From contig JAFQOY010000061.1 in the NCBI GenBank assembly GCA_017412025.1, positions 1 to 14,486 on the forward strand: a stretch of 14,486 nucleotides of DNA, in the 5' to 3' direction. Position 1 is the stretch's first letter, and the number at the start of each line of letters is the position of its first letter. A program made the translations under genes and the position numbers. Source of the DNA: Clostridia bacterium. GTDB lineage: Bacteria; Bacillota_A; Clostridia; Christensenellales; Aristaeellaceae. The notes below the pieces were generated by a model. It was given only the letters and a program-made list of their open reading frames with translations, did no database searches and was not told the origin of the DNA. Positions 6,742-14,387 of the stretch are shown in pieces.

Positions 6742-7749
6742 ATGGAATATACGACGCTTGGCAAAACCGGTCTTCGCATTTCCCGCCTGGGCTTTGGCGG
6801 CATTCCGATTCAGAAGGTGGACGTGCCTGCCGTCAGAAGGCTCATGCAGACGCTTGCGGACAGGGGCGTAAATTACATCGACACCGCGCGAGGCTACACG
6901 GTCAGCGAGGCGTATCTGGGCGAGGCGCTTGAGGGGCTGCGCGGGAAATTTGTGATTGCCACCAAGTCGATGGCGCGCACGAAGGAAGCGATGGCACAGG
7001 ATATCGAGACGAGCCTCAAAAACCTGCGCACGGATTACATTGACCTGTATCAGGTGCACAACCCGTCCCTGGCGGAGCTTGAAAAGGTCGTCGCGCCGGG
7101 CGGCGCGCTGGAGGCGCTGCTGGAGGCGCAGGCCGCCGGCAAAATCGGCCACATCGGCGTGACGGCGCACATGGCGTCCGTCTTTGAGCGCGCGCTTGAG
7201 ATGGAATGGGTGGAGACCGTCATGTTTCCCTACAACATCGTGGAGACGCAGGGCGAGGAGCTGATGCGCCGCTGCACGGAGAAGAACGTGGGCTTCATCT
7301 GCATGAAGCCGCTGGCCGGCGGCGCGCTGGAGGACGCCACGCTTGCGCTGCGCTTTATCGCAAGAAACAGGGACGTCTCCGTCGTCATTCCGGGCATGTA
7401 TGCCGAAAAGGAGATCGAGCAGAACATCGCGGCTTATGAGGACGAAACGCCGCTTGGCAGCGAAGAGCTTGAAAAGATTGAAGCCATCCGCCGCGAGCTG
7501 GGCACGCAGTTCTGCCGCCGCTGCAATTACTGCCAGCCGTGCACGGCCGGCATCGGCATCAGCGGTATCTTCGTGCTGGAAGGGTATCTGCAGCGCTATG
7601 GCCTTGGCGACTGGGCGAAGCAGCGCTACGCAGGCATGGCGAAGAAGGCGGGAGACTGCATCGGCTGCGGCGTGTGCGAGACGCGCTGCCCGTATCAGCT
7701 GCCCATTCGCGACATGCTCGCCCGCTGCAAGGCGGAGTTCGGGGCGTGA
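6742..7749 (+). CDS. Aldo/keto reductase with C-terminal [4Fe-4S] ferredoxin-like domain
   Basis: A 335-residue NAD(P)H-dependent oxidoreductase fused to an iron-sulfur domain. The N-terminal 250 residues are a TIM barrel with the complete catalytic tetrad Asp47, Tyr52, Lys75 and His106, in the contexts YIDTARGY, ATKS and YQVHNPS. The C-terminal part has two cysteine sets: C258-x2-C261-x2-C264-x2-C267 and C306-x2-C309-x2-C312-x3-C316-P, the second being a classical [4Fe-4S] ferredoxin signature. This two-part architecture is a recognised AKR subgroup frequent in anaerobes; the cluster may let the enzyme exchange electrons with ferredoxin-type partners. AGGAGA precedes the ATG. The next gene begins 7 nt after the stop, so the two are cotranscribed and probably translationally coupled. 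The substrate is unknown. Confidence 0.95.
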   Translation: MEYTTLGKTGLRISRLGFGGIPIQKVDVPAVRRLMQTLADRGVNYIDTARGYTVSEAYLGEALEGLRGKFVIATKSMARTKEAMAQDIETSLKNLRTDYIDLYQVHNPSLAELEKVVAPGGALEALLEAQAAGKIGHIGVTAHMASVFERALEMEWVETVMFPYNIVETQGEELMRRCTEKNVGFICMKPLAGGALEDATLALRFIARNRDVSVVIPGMYAEKEIEQNIAAYEDETPLGSEELEKIEAIRRELGTQFCRRCNYCQPCTAGIGISGIFVLEGYLQRYGLGDWAKQRYAGMAKKAGDCIGCGVCETRCPYQLPIRDMLARCKAEFGA

Positions 7750-7756
7750 GAATCCG

Positions 7757-9256
7757 ATGAACAGGACGAAAAAGCATTGGCTTATCGCAGCCGCCGCGCT
7801 CTGGGCGCTGCTGCTGCTGCCGTTCTTTCTGGGCGCGCCTGCGGCGCATCCGGCGACGGACGATTTTACGTTCGCCGCGTATACGCGTCCCACATGGGTG
7901 GAAACCGGCAGCATCGTGCACGTGCTCAAGGATGCGCTCAGCTATGCGCTGCGCACCTGGAGGGACTGGCAGGGAACGGTGACGGGCGTGATCATCATGA
8001 CGCTCAATCCGATTGTGTTCAGTCTGCCGCATTACGGCGTGCACGCAGTTCTGCTGCTCGTGCTCAATCTCGCCGCATGGTTTGTGTTCCTGCGGCGCAT
8101 GCTGTGCGTCAGGCTCGGGCTCTCCCGGGCGCTGTTCAGGGGCATGTATCTGGCGCTCTCGGCGTGCCTGCTCGTGTTTTTGCCGGATATGGTCGAGGGC
8201 ATTTACTGGTTTAACGGCGCCTGGTTTTACATGGGCGCGCAGGCCGTCTCGCTGCTGACGCTGACGCTGTGCGACGCTTTCGGCGTGATGCGCGGCAGGG
8301 AAAGGGCTGCGGCCATGGGCGCGCTGTGCGCCGGGCTGCTTTTCGCGCTGGGCATGGACAATTACATCACCGCGATGATGACGGCGGCGGCGCTGTTTAT
8401 GATGGGTCTGCAGCGCATCTGGGCGTATATGCACAGCGCGGAGGAAGAAAAGGCGCTGCAAAGGCGCGCGGCAGTCCGCACGCTGCTGCTGCTTGCGCCC
8501 ATCGGCGCCGGCCTTCTGCTCTCCGTGATGGCGCCGGGCAATGCCGTACGCATGGAGCGCGACGGCGCGCACCAGAGCGGCATGCTCTGGCTGCTGCTTT
8601 CCATCCTCTGGACGCTGCGCGATGCGGCGTGGTATATCGTGCGCTTCTCGTTTAAGACGCCGCTGTTTGCGCTGCTGGCGGCGGTTACGCCGCTGCTGTG
8701 CCGCGGCATGGAAGCCGAATGCAGTACCCGCGCGGAGAAGTGCCCGCCCGCATGGGCGACAGAGGCAGGGTTTTATCTGATTCTCTGCGCGATGATCATT
8801 CCGCACATGTATTCCTCCGGCAATGCGGGCTCCGGGCGCGTGGTGAACATGTATCACTGCTACGTCCTCACGGCGCTGCCCATCGCCTGGGTGATGATTC
8901 TGCTGCGGCAGAAGCCGGACACAAGAGCGCGCCTTGCGGATAGAAGGGCGCAGAAGATCTGCACGGCGGTCGGTGCGGCGGCGCTTATTGTGTGCGTGCT
9001 GCTGGGGCAGGGCGGCAATTACGTCAAGCTCGTCTCCGACCAGATCGACGGCACGCAGGCCGCGTACATCGCGCAGTTTGAAAACGAGTATGCGCTTTGC
9101 GAGGCCGGCGATGAAAACGACGACGTGATGATTCCTGCCTGGACGGTGCAGACCGTGACAGGCAAGCTTACGGCGTATGAGGATGCGGCGATGTGGACGA
9201 ACGAGTCCATGGCGCAGTACTTCGGCGTCAGAAGCGTGCGCGTGGGGCAGGAATAA
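7757..9256 (+). CDS. Polytopic membrane protein, DUF6056/GT-C-like
   Basis: A 499-residue integral membrane protein with roughly ten hydrophobic segments and an extracytoplasmic C-terminal tail of about 80 residues. Shortly after the first membrane segment, in the first outer loop, is an acidic pair Asp35-Asp36 (PATDDFTF). The loop continues with WRDWQGT, then APGN at 259-262, and near the C-terminus QYFGVRSV. These features resemble DUF6056-type proteins, which look like GT-C glycosyltransferases that use lipid-linked sugars and an outer acidic motif; a glycan-transfer role is inferred, not shown. The ATG at 7757 is the first Met after the reductase stop and has only a weak upstream GTGAG, consistent with coupling to the preceding gene. 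A longer in-frame reading from 7343 lies inside the reductase and is a shadow. The terminator at 9274-9317 closes the unit. Confidence 0.85.
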   Translation: MNRTKKHWLIAAAALWALLLLPFFLGAPAAHPATDDFTFAAYTRPTWVETGSIVHVLKDALSYALRTWRDWQGTVTGVIIMTLNPIVFSLPHYGVHAVLLLVLNLAAWFVFLRRMLCVRLGLSRALFRGMYLALSACLLVFLPDMVEGIYWFNGAWFYMGAQAVSLLTLTLCDAFGVMRGRERAAAMGALCAGLLFALGMDNYITAMMTAAALFMMGLQRIWAYMHSAEEEKALQRRAAVRTLLLLAPIGAGLLLSVMAPGNAVRMERDGAHQSGMLWLLLSILWTLRDAAWYIVRFSFKTPLFALLAAVTPLLCRGMEAECSTRAEKCPPAWATEAGFYLILCAMIIPHMYSSGNAGSGRVVNMYHCYVLTALPIAWVMILLRQKPDTRARLADRRAQKICTAVGAAALIVCVLLGQGGNYVKLVSDQIDGTQAAYIAQFENEYALCEAGDENDDVMIPAWTVQTVTGKLTAYEDAAMWTNESMAQYFGVRSVRVGQE

Positions 9257-9273
9257 AAAACGGCAACAGAAAA

Positions 9274-9317
9274 CACCGGCGTTCCTTCGGGCTGCCCAGT
9301 CCGAAAGAACGCCGGTG
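9274..9317. terminator. Bidirectional terminator between convergent genes
   Basis: CACCGGCGTTC (9274-9284) pairs with GAACGCCGGTG (9307-9317). After one C/A mismatch TTCGG pairs with CCGAA, giving a long GC-rich stem. Plus-strand transcripts continue into CTTTATTT and minus-strand transcripts into TTTTCTGTTG, so it can serve both the membrane-protein gene ending at 9256 and the convergent gene ending at 9342. Confidence 0.85.
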
Positions 9318-9341
9318 CTTTATTTGGATGACGTATGGAAA

Positions 9342-10412
9342 TCATTCTCCCGGAAAGCGCAGCATGGCAAAGCAGGATCCGTGCAGATAGAGCGGCTCCA
9401 TCAGCTCCGCCTTGAGCGCAATCAGCGCTTCGCGCTTTTCCTCTTCGCTGGCGTAAGGCTGCTGCGCGGCGCTTTCAAGCTGAGAAAACGTTTGCTTATT
9501 CAGGTCAACGCGGATCACTTCCGGACGGATGCGGGAGACGGTGAAGCGGGCGTTGAATACGGTTTCCGGCGATTCTTCCACAAAGGCGTAACAGCTGCGG
9601 TAGGCGCAGGCACTGCCGTACTCGTCTCCCGCAATGGCGCGCGGAAGGGAATCGACGGCGTAAACCCTGCCGGTTTCAAAGAACGATCCTGCGTGGATGG
9701 CGAGCATCATGTAGTGGCCGCTGTCGCTGGTGCGGAAGGGGCCGGCGCTTGAGGCTGTGCCCGCGCCGCCGAGTGTGAGGATGAGCAGCGCGTCGTCAAG
9801 GCCGTTTTCGTGCAGCGTATGCAGAATGCGCACGGCGTCTTCCCATCCTTCGTAAACGGAGAGCTTGCCGGTCATCAGGCGGGGGTAGCCTTTGTATGCT
9901 TCGGCGGCCTGCACGATTCCTTCAGGCGTGAAGGCGTCAAGGGAAAAGTCGATGGCTCCCGGATAAGCGCCGATCACTTCGGCAAGCGTGGGATATCGGG
10001 CCGCATTCTGTTCAAGCTTTTGACGAGTGAGGACATTGTCGATGTAGTCAAGGCGCAGGAAACGGGTCTTATAGCGCCCGTTGGGACCGAGCGCACGCAC
10101 GGTTTCCGGCACGAGCGTTCCGGCTGCCGCGGGATCGCTCACGCCGAAAGCGGTGATGAGCGCGTTGGCGATGGAGGCCGGTCCGCAGCCGCGCACGTAA
10201 AACAGATCGCGCGCGTAAGGGATGTCAATGAAGCGCAGATCCTTCTGATAGATGACGGCGAGGTTCTGCATCTGCCGGTCGACGGGATCGGATACTTCCG
10301 GCGAGGGCGGATAGGGAGGGGGCACCCGAAGCCCCGACGATGCGCAGGCGCAAGGGACGGTGAAGAAGAGACAAAAGGCGAGCCATATGGCGCTCAAACG
10401 GGAAAACAACAT
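9342..10412 (-). CDS. Exported C39-like (papain-fold) cysteine peptidase family protein
   Basis: A 356-residue protein with an N-terminal hydrophobic export signal ending near ACA-SS (about residues 22-26), then a proline-rich linker (PPPYPPSPE). The core shows the C39-like pattern: Cys76 in YVRGCGPAS, His233 in DSGHYMM and Asp254 in YAVDSLP, the expected nucleophile, base and orienting residue of a papain-like peptidase or transpeptidase-like enzyme. About 157 residues separate Cys and His, wider than I expect for a minimal C39 domain, so an inserted subdomain is likely. The upstream ATG at 10421 overlaps the ribosome-binding site; the ATG at 10412 has AAAGGA 8 nt before it and is preferred. 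It lies downstream of the AbgT gene beyond a strong terminator, and no clear promoter was found, so its expression is uncertain. The substrate is unknown; cell-wall or secreted-peptide processing is possible. Confidence 0.8.
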   Translation of the reverse strand: MLFSRLSAIWLAFCLFFTVPCACASSGLRVPPPYPPSPEVSDPVDRQMQNLAVIYQKDLRFIDIPYARDLFYVRGCGPASIANALITAFGVSDPAAAGTLVPETVRALGPNGRYKTRFLRLDYIDNVLTRQKLEQNAARYPTLAEVIGAYPGAIDFSLDAFTPEGIVQAAEAYKGYPRLMTGKLSVYEGWEDAVRILHTLHENGLDDALLILTLGGAGTASSAGPFRTSDSGHYMMLAIHAGSFFETGRVYAVDSLPRAIAGDEYGSACAYRSCYAFVEESPETVFNARFTVSRIRPEVIRVDLNKQTFSQLESAAQQPYASEEEKREALIALKAELMEPLYLHGSCFAMLRFPGE

Positions 10413-10487
10413 GACGCACATCCTTTGGACAAAATCATCTCAAATTTGTATTCGGCGCATCATTTCCCTTTTCCTGTAGAAAAGCGC

Positions 10488-10522
10488 AAAAAAACGCCGA
10501 CCGCAGCGGAGCGCGATCGGCG
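10488..10522 (-). terminator. Intrinsic terminator of the AbgT transporter gene
   Basis: On the minus strand CGCCGATCGC pairs with GCGGTCGGCG (plus-strand 10495-10504 and 10513-10522, with one G-U wobble), followed by seven U's (10488-10494). It lies 14 nt after the AbgT stop codon and separates that gene from the C39-like gene. Confidence 0.93.
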
Positions 10523-10535
10523 AAAGAAACCGGAA

Positions 10536-12098
10536 TCAGACAGCCGGATAGAAGAGGCTGGTGCCCACGCCGATGGGCAGACCGACGCTCAGCCAGACGA
10601 TGAGCATCAGGGTCCAGCAGACCAGGAAGCAGATGGAGTAGGGCAGCATCGTCGCGGTGATGGTGCCGATGCCGGCCTTCTTGTCATAGCGCTGGGCAAA
10701 CATGATGATCACGGCGTAGTAGGTCATCATCGGGGTGATGACATTGGTGCAGGAATCGCCGATGCGGTAGGCCAGCTGGCACAGCTCCGGGCTGTAGCCA
10801 AGGAGCATGAACATCGGCACAAATACCGGCGCGAGGATGTTCCACTTCGCGGAAGCGGAACCCATGAACAGGTTCATGAACGCAGAGAAGAGGACGAAGA
10901 TCACCATCAGCGGAATAAGACCGATGTTGATGGACTTAAAGAACTCTGCGCCGCCGAGGGCGATGATGGTGCCGAGCTTCGTATACTCAAAGTACTTGAT
11001 GAACTGCGCAGAGACAAAGGCCAGCGCGAGGAAGGAACCCATGCCGGACATGGCCTTGCTCATGGCGTCTGCGACGTCCTTGTCGTTTTTGAAGGTTTTG
11101 ACCGTCAGGCCGTAGACGGTACCCGGAATGAAGAACAGCAGCGCGATCAGGGTGATCAGGCTGTCAATCAGCGGGGTGCTGCCCAGCAGCTCGCCGGCAG
11201 CGTTGCGGAAGAACGAGTCGGACGGAATGCAGCAGGCGACGATCACGGCGACAAAGAGCAGCGCGGCGATTCCAGCGTTGCGCAGGCCCCTGTGCTCGGC
11301 CGGGGAGATGGTCATCAGCGAGGCGTCTTCCTCGCCCTCAAGCTCGCCGCCGAAGGCTTTCAGGCGCGGCTCGACGATCTTATCGGTGATGAACGTCCCC
11401 AGAAGGGTGATCAGGAAGGTGGAGGCGAACATGAAGATGTAGTTGCCCATCACCTGCACCTGATAGGAGGGATCCAGAATGGATGCGGCAGCCTGAGAGA
11501 TACCGCCAAGCAGCGGATCAAGCGTGCCGATGAGCAGGTTGGCGGAGAAGCCGCCGGAGACGCCGGCAAACGCTGCGGCAAGGCCGGCGATCGGATGACG
11601 GCCGCACGCGCGGAAAACCATCGCACCCAGCGGAATCAGGATGACGTAGCCGGAGTCGGAAGCGATATTGGACATGACGCCCAGAAACACAATCATCGGC
11701 GTGAGCAGACGCTTGGGCGTGCCCTTGACCATGCGCTTGAGCAGCGTGTCGATCATGCCGGACTGCTCTGCGACGCCGACGCCCAGCATGGCGACAAGCA
11801 CCATGCCCAGCGGGGCATAGGTCGTGAAGTTATTGACGGCGCTGGTAAACATATAAGCCAGACCATCCTTGGTTAAAAGGCTCACCACGCCGACGGTGGT
11901 TTCCTGCAGCTTGCCGCCGGAGACGAGCTCGCCGGTCGCAGATACGCCCAGCGCTTCGCAGATGGCGGAGATGACGACGACGGCCAGAGCGAAGATCGCA
12001 AACAGGACGACGGGATGGGGCAGGCTGTTGCCGATGCGCTCAATGCTGTTGAGGCAGCGGTTGTACAGGCTGACCCTGGACTTGGAATCTTTAGCCAT
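10536..12098 (-). CDS. AbgT family transporter
   Basis: A 520-residue membrane transporter of the AbgT family. Characterised members import p-aminobenzoyl-glutamate (E. coli AbgT) or export folate-pathway intermediates and sulfonamides (MtrF, YdaH). Family signatures are intact: ASDSGYVILIPLG at about 146-158, GRHPIAGLAAAFAGVSGGFS at 166-185, GSASAKWNILAPVFVPMF at 413-430 and YRIGDSCTNVITP at 444-456. The last of these is part of the re-entrant substrate region. Length is close to that of E. coli AbgT. The start at 12098 is set by AAGGAGG 10 nt upstream; the longer reading from 12131 would begin inside the leader hairpin. No peptidase of the AbgAB type adjoins it, so the usual p-aminobenzoyl-glutamate hydrolysis context is missing and both substrate and direction are open. 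It has a strong own promoter and an attenuator-like leader. Confidence 0.95.
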   Translation of the reverse strand: MAKDSKSRVSLYNRCLNSIERIGNSLPHPVVLFAIFALAVVVISAICEALGVSATGELVSGGKLQETTVGVVSLLTKDGLAYMFTSAVNNFTTYAPLGMVLVAMLGVGVAEQSGMIDTLLKRMVKGTPKRLLTPMIVFLGVMSNIASDSGYVILIPLGAMVFRACGRHPIAGLAAAFAGVSGGFSANLLIGTLDPLLGGISQAAASILDPSYQVQVMGNYIFMFASTFLITLLGTFITDKIVEPRLKAFGGELEGEEDASLMTISPAEHRGLRNAGIAALLFVAVIVACCIPSDSFFRNAAGELLGSTPLIDSLITLIALLFFIPGTVYGLTVKTFKNDKDVADAMSKAMSGMGSFLALAFVSAQFIKYFEYTKLGTIIALGGAEFFKSINIGLIPLMVIFVLFSAFMNLFMGSASAKWNILAPVFVPMFMLLGYSPELCQLAYRIGDSCTNVITPMMTYYAVIIMFAQRYDKKAGIGTITATMLPYSICFLVCWTLMLIVWLSVGLPIGVGTSLFYPAV

Positions 12099-12120
12099 TG
12101 ATTGATTTCCTCCTTGACGA

Positions 12121-12161
12121 TTTGGGCACAAAAAAACGCCAACCCAAAGGTTTCTGGGGGC
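12121..12161 (-). promoter_or_regulatory. Attenuator-like leader of the AbgT transporter gene
   Basis: In the minus-strand RNA, G12161-C12159 pairs with G12140-C12138 and, after a 2-nt UU bulge, C12158-A12153 pairs with U12148-G12143, with loop AACC. After one G come seven U's (12136-12130). This looks like an intrinsic terminator 32 nt before the start codon and just after the promoter. The competing pairing UUUGGG (12148-12143) with CCCAAA (12126-12121) would break the terminator stem. No minus-strand gene lies upstream that needs a terminator here. The signal that would choose between the folds is unknown. Confidence 0.45.
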
Positions 12162-12171
12162 TGATGCAGCT

Positions 12172-12200
12172 ATTATACCAACAGGTATTCAAAAGGTCAA
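12172..12200 (-). promoter_or_regulatory. Promoter of the AbgT transporter gene
   Basis: On the minus strand TTGACC (12195-12200), a 17-nt spacer and a perfect TATAAT (12172-12177). It predicts a transcript start near 12165 and a leader of about 67 nt. Confidence 0.85.
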
Positions 12201-12286
12201 TCCGTAGGGGATAAAATGTGAAGGGAAATGTAATGAGGCCTGCAAAAAAGAGGAAATAGAAATGAATACAGGAAGCAAAATGGGGT

Positions 12287-12315
12287 TTGTGTTTTGCGTG
12301 CAATTATGTTATGAT
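12287..12315 (+). promoter_or_regulatory. Promoter of the isomerase/oxidoreductase operon
   Basis: TTGTGT (12287-12292), a 17-nt spacer and TATGAT (12310-12315), in a locally AT-rich stretch. An overlapping TAGAAT at 12315-12320 with TTGCGT at 12294-12299 is a weaker 15-nt alternative. The leader would be about 75 nt. Confidence 0.6.
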
Positions 12316-12337
12316 AGAATATAAGAGAGAACGACTT

Positions 12338-12352
12338 GTTTTCTGTGAAAAC
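12338..12352. promoter_or_regulatory. Inverted repeat downstream of the promoter, candidate operator
   Basis: GTTTTC-TGT-GAAAAC is a perfect 6-bp inverted repeat with a 3-bp centre, at about +16 to +30 from the predicted transcript start. That is a typical repressor position, for example for a regulator of sugar catabolism. The overlapping TGAAAACGATACA matches only one half of a catabolite-responsive (cre) site. Confidence 0.3.
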
Positions 12353-12396
12353 GATACAAAATGATACCCATTATGAGAAGGTTACGGAGGGAAAAT

Positions 12397-13260
12397 ATGT
12401 ACAGGACGTCTGTGATTACAGATGAGATTTCTCAGGACATCCGCGTTGCGGCGAAGATGGCCCGGGAATATGGACTGGATGCCCTGGAAATCCGCTCGGT
12501 CAACGAACGCAATCCATTTTACATGACGAAGGATGATATCGTCCATGTCAGGCAGGTTGCGGATGATTACGGCCTTGCGATCTGCGGCGTCAGTTCTCCG
12601 CTCTTTAAGTGCAGTATCGACGATGCTGCGATGACGCGCGAACACGTGGAGGCGTTCAGGCGCACGATGGATACCATGGCGCTCTGGGATACGAAGATCA
12701 TCCGCGGCTTCCCGTTCTTCAATCTCAACGATGGAGAGAAGCGCTTTGCCGAGGTCGTCGATAAGTTTGAGCCCATCATCGCCGCGGCAAAGGACGCCGG
12801 CGTGACGGTGGTGATTGAGTCCGAGCCGAGCGTATACACCGCCAACATCGAATCTCTGATCCGCTTTTTGAAGCTGATCGACGATCCGTGCGTGCAGGCG
12901 GTGTATGATCCGGGCAACGAGATTGTGGATGTGGGCACGCCGCCGCCCTATCCGGACGGCTATGAGAAGCTGAAGCCCTACATCCGCCATGTGCATGTGA
13001 AGGACATCCTGCGCGTGCCGGGCAGCTTTGTGCCGGCGATGCTGGGCGAGGGCTCGGTGGATTTTGACGGTATCTTCAAGCGGCTCAAGCAGGAATATGA
13101 CGGCTATGTGTCCGTGGAAACGCATTACCGCATCCGCACGAACGTATCCGAGGAGGATCTGGTGCATCCGCAGGGATCGTCCTTCTCAAACGGCGGTTAT
13201 GAAGCGACGCAGGCGTATCTTGACGTTCTGCGTGACAGATATCACTGGATGGAGGGTTAA
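12397..13260 (+). CDS. Sugar phosphate isomerase/epimerase family protein (TIM barrel)
   Basis: A 287-residue cytoplasmic protein of the xylose-isomerase-like TIM-barrel family (AP_endonuc_2 fold), which isomerises or epimerises sugars, keto-sugars or cyclitols with a divalent metal. Expected metal ligands are visible at the ends of the barrel strands: Glu141 or Glu143 in VIESEP, Asp171 in YDPGNE, His200 in HVHVKD and Glu241 in SVETH. GGAGG lies 6 nt before the ATG at 12397; an in-frame extension to 12361 would start before that ribosome-binding site and is rejected. The oxidoreductase gene follows 3 nt after the stop codon, so both are on one message. This pairing is typical of inositol and oxidised-sugar catabolism, but the substrate cannot be told from the sequence. 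Confidence 0.92.
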   Translation: MYRTSVITDEISQDIRVAAKMAREYGLDALEIRSVNERNPFYMTKDDIVHVRQVADDYGLAICGVSSPLFKCSIDDAAMTREHVEAFRRTMDTMALWDTKIIRGFPFFNLNDGEKRFAEVVDKFEPIIAAAKDAGVTVVIESEPSVYTANIESLIRFLKLIDDPCVQAVYDPGNEIVDVGTPPPYPDGYEKLKPYIRHVHVKDILRVPGSFVPAMLGEGSVDFDGIFKRLKQEYDGYVSVETHYRIRTNVSEEDLVHPQGSSFSNGGYEATQAYLDVLRDRYHWMEG

Positions 13261-13263
13261 CTG

Positions 13264-14307
13264 ATGAGCAAGAAAGTACGTTTTGGCCTGATCGGCTGCG
13301 GCGCGATCGCCAAGTTCCATGCGAAGTCCATCGGCGAAATCGAGGGCGCCGAGCTCGTCGCCGCGTTTGATCCGTATAAGCCGGGTCTTGATAAGTTTGT
13401 AGGCGAGTACGGCGTGAAGGGCTACGATACGCTCGATGCGCTGCTGGCGGATCCGGACGTGGATGCGGTGAGCATCTGCACGCCCAGCGGCCTGCACACC
13501 AGCCAGGCTGTCGCCGCGATGAAGGCCGGCAAGCACGTTGTGTGCGAGAAGCCGATGAGCCTGACCCTTGCCGAGGCGGACGAGCTGATCGCCTGCGAAA
13601 AGGAAACCGGCATGAAGGTCTGCATCATCTCCCAGTATCGCTTTGCCGCCTCCACGCAGGAGGTCAAGCGTGTGATTGACGCCGGCGCGTTCGGAAAGAT
13701 CACGCATGCGAGCCTGTCCATGCGCTACTACCGCAGCAACGACTACTACAACTCCGGCGCATGGCGCGCAACGAAGGCCATGGACGGCGGCGGCGCGCTG
13801 ATGAATCAGGGCATCCATGGCGTGGACGTGTTCCGCTATCTGATGGGCCCGGTAAAGACGATCAACGGCATTGCCCGCTGCCTGACCAGGGAAAAGAACG
13901 GCCAGCCGCTGGAGGTTGAAGACGCCGCCGCCGCCGTGCTCGAGTTTGAAAACGGCGCGCTGGGCGTCATCGAAGGCTCCACTACCTGCTTCCCGGGCTA
14001 TCCGCGCCGCATCGTCATCAGCGGCGACAAGGGCAGCGTTGTGCTCGAGGAAAACAGCATCATGAGCTGGGATCTGGGCGACTTCAAGTGCAATCTGCCC
14101 GTCGGCGCGCAGGCGAGCAATTCCGGCGCGTCCGATCCGATGGCGATCGATAACTCCGGCCACGTGCTGCAGATCGGCAACCTCGTCCGAGCCATCCTTG
14201 ACGGCGAAGAGCTGCTGGCGACGGCGTATTCCGGCCGCCTGCCGCTGGAGATCATCCTCGGCGTGTACGAGTCCTCCGAGACCGGAAAGACCGTCGTGCT
14301 GGGATAA
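13264..14307 (+). CDS. Gfo/Idh/MocA family oxidoreductase
   Basis: A 347-residue NAD(P)-dependent dehydrogenase of the glucose-fructose oxidoreductase/inositol dehydrogenase family. The N-terminal Rossmann fold has GCGAIA at 11-16. The catalytic-lysine motif EKP is at 95-97 (Lys96). The substrate-domain motif GGGALMNQGIH at 175-185 ends with the usual catalytic His185 and is followed by Asp188; Asn181 occupies the position often held by Asp, a known variant. Members oxidise a hydroxyl of a sugar or cyclitol to a ketone. The start lies 3 nt after the isomerase stop, so translation is probably coupled and the two enzymes likely act on consecutive steps: oxidation, then isomerisation of the keto product, or the reverse. 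A GC-rich hairpin follows the stop. Confidence 0.95.
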   Translation: MSKKVRFGLIGCGAIAKFHAKSIGEIEGAELVAAFDPYKPGLDKFVGEYGVKGYDTLDALLADPDVDAVSICTPSGLHTSQAVAAMKAGKHVVCEKPMSLTLAEADELIACEKETGMKVCIISQYRFAASTQEVKRVIDAGAFGKITHASLSMRYYRSNDYYNSGAWRATKAMDGGGALMNQGIHGVDVFRYLMGPVKTINGIARCLTREKNGQPLEVEDAAAAVLEFENGALGVIEGSTTCFPGYPRRIVISGDKGSVVLEENSIMSWDLGDFKCNLPVGAQASNSGASDPMAIDNSGHVLQIGNLVRAILDGEELLATAYSGRLPLEIILGVYESSETGKTVVLG

Positions 14308-14322
14308 CTGAAGAGCATGATC

Positions 14323-14348
14323 AAGGGCCTCCCAAACGGGAGGCCCTT
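14323..14348 (+). terminator. Terminator hairpin of the isomerase/oxidoreductase operon
   Basis: AAGGGCCTCCC (14323-14333) and GGGAGGCCCTT (14338-14348) form a perfect 11-bp stem with loop AAAC, 15 nt after the stop codon. The following bases (CAGATTATC) are not a proper U-run, so termination may be partial. Confidence 0.7.
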
Positions 14349-14387
14349 CAGATTATCAATAAAGTCTGTTTTAAACTTTGGGGATGC

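Noticed and set aside
7343..7756. N-terminal extension of the membrane protein into the reductase gene
   Set aside because: The extension is an out-of-frame reading of the reductase and is rich in A, R and S. The ATG at 7757 is followed at once by a sensible membrane segment.
9810..11876. A 688-codon open frame on the plus strand opposite the C39-like and AbgT genes
   Set aside because: Its translation is low-complexity, rich in D, G, H, R and E, as expected for the antisense of hydrophobic genes, and it runs through the AbgT terminator.
12346..12360. Catabolite-responsive (cre) element in the isomerase leader
   Set aside because: Only the left half (TGAAAACG) fits the consensus; the right half has two or more mismatches.
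12361..12396. Earlier in-frame start for the isomerase-like protein
   Set aside because: GGAGG lies between the two ATGs and serves the second one; the conserved protein begins at the second.
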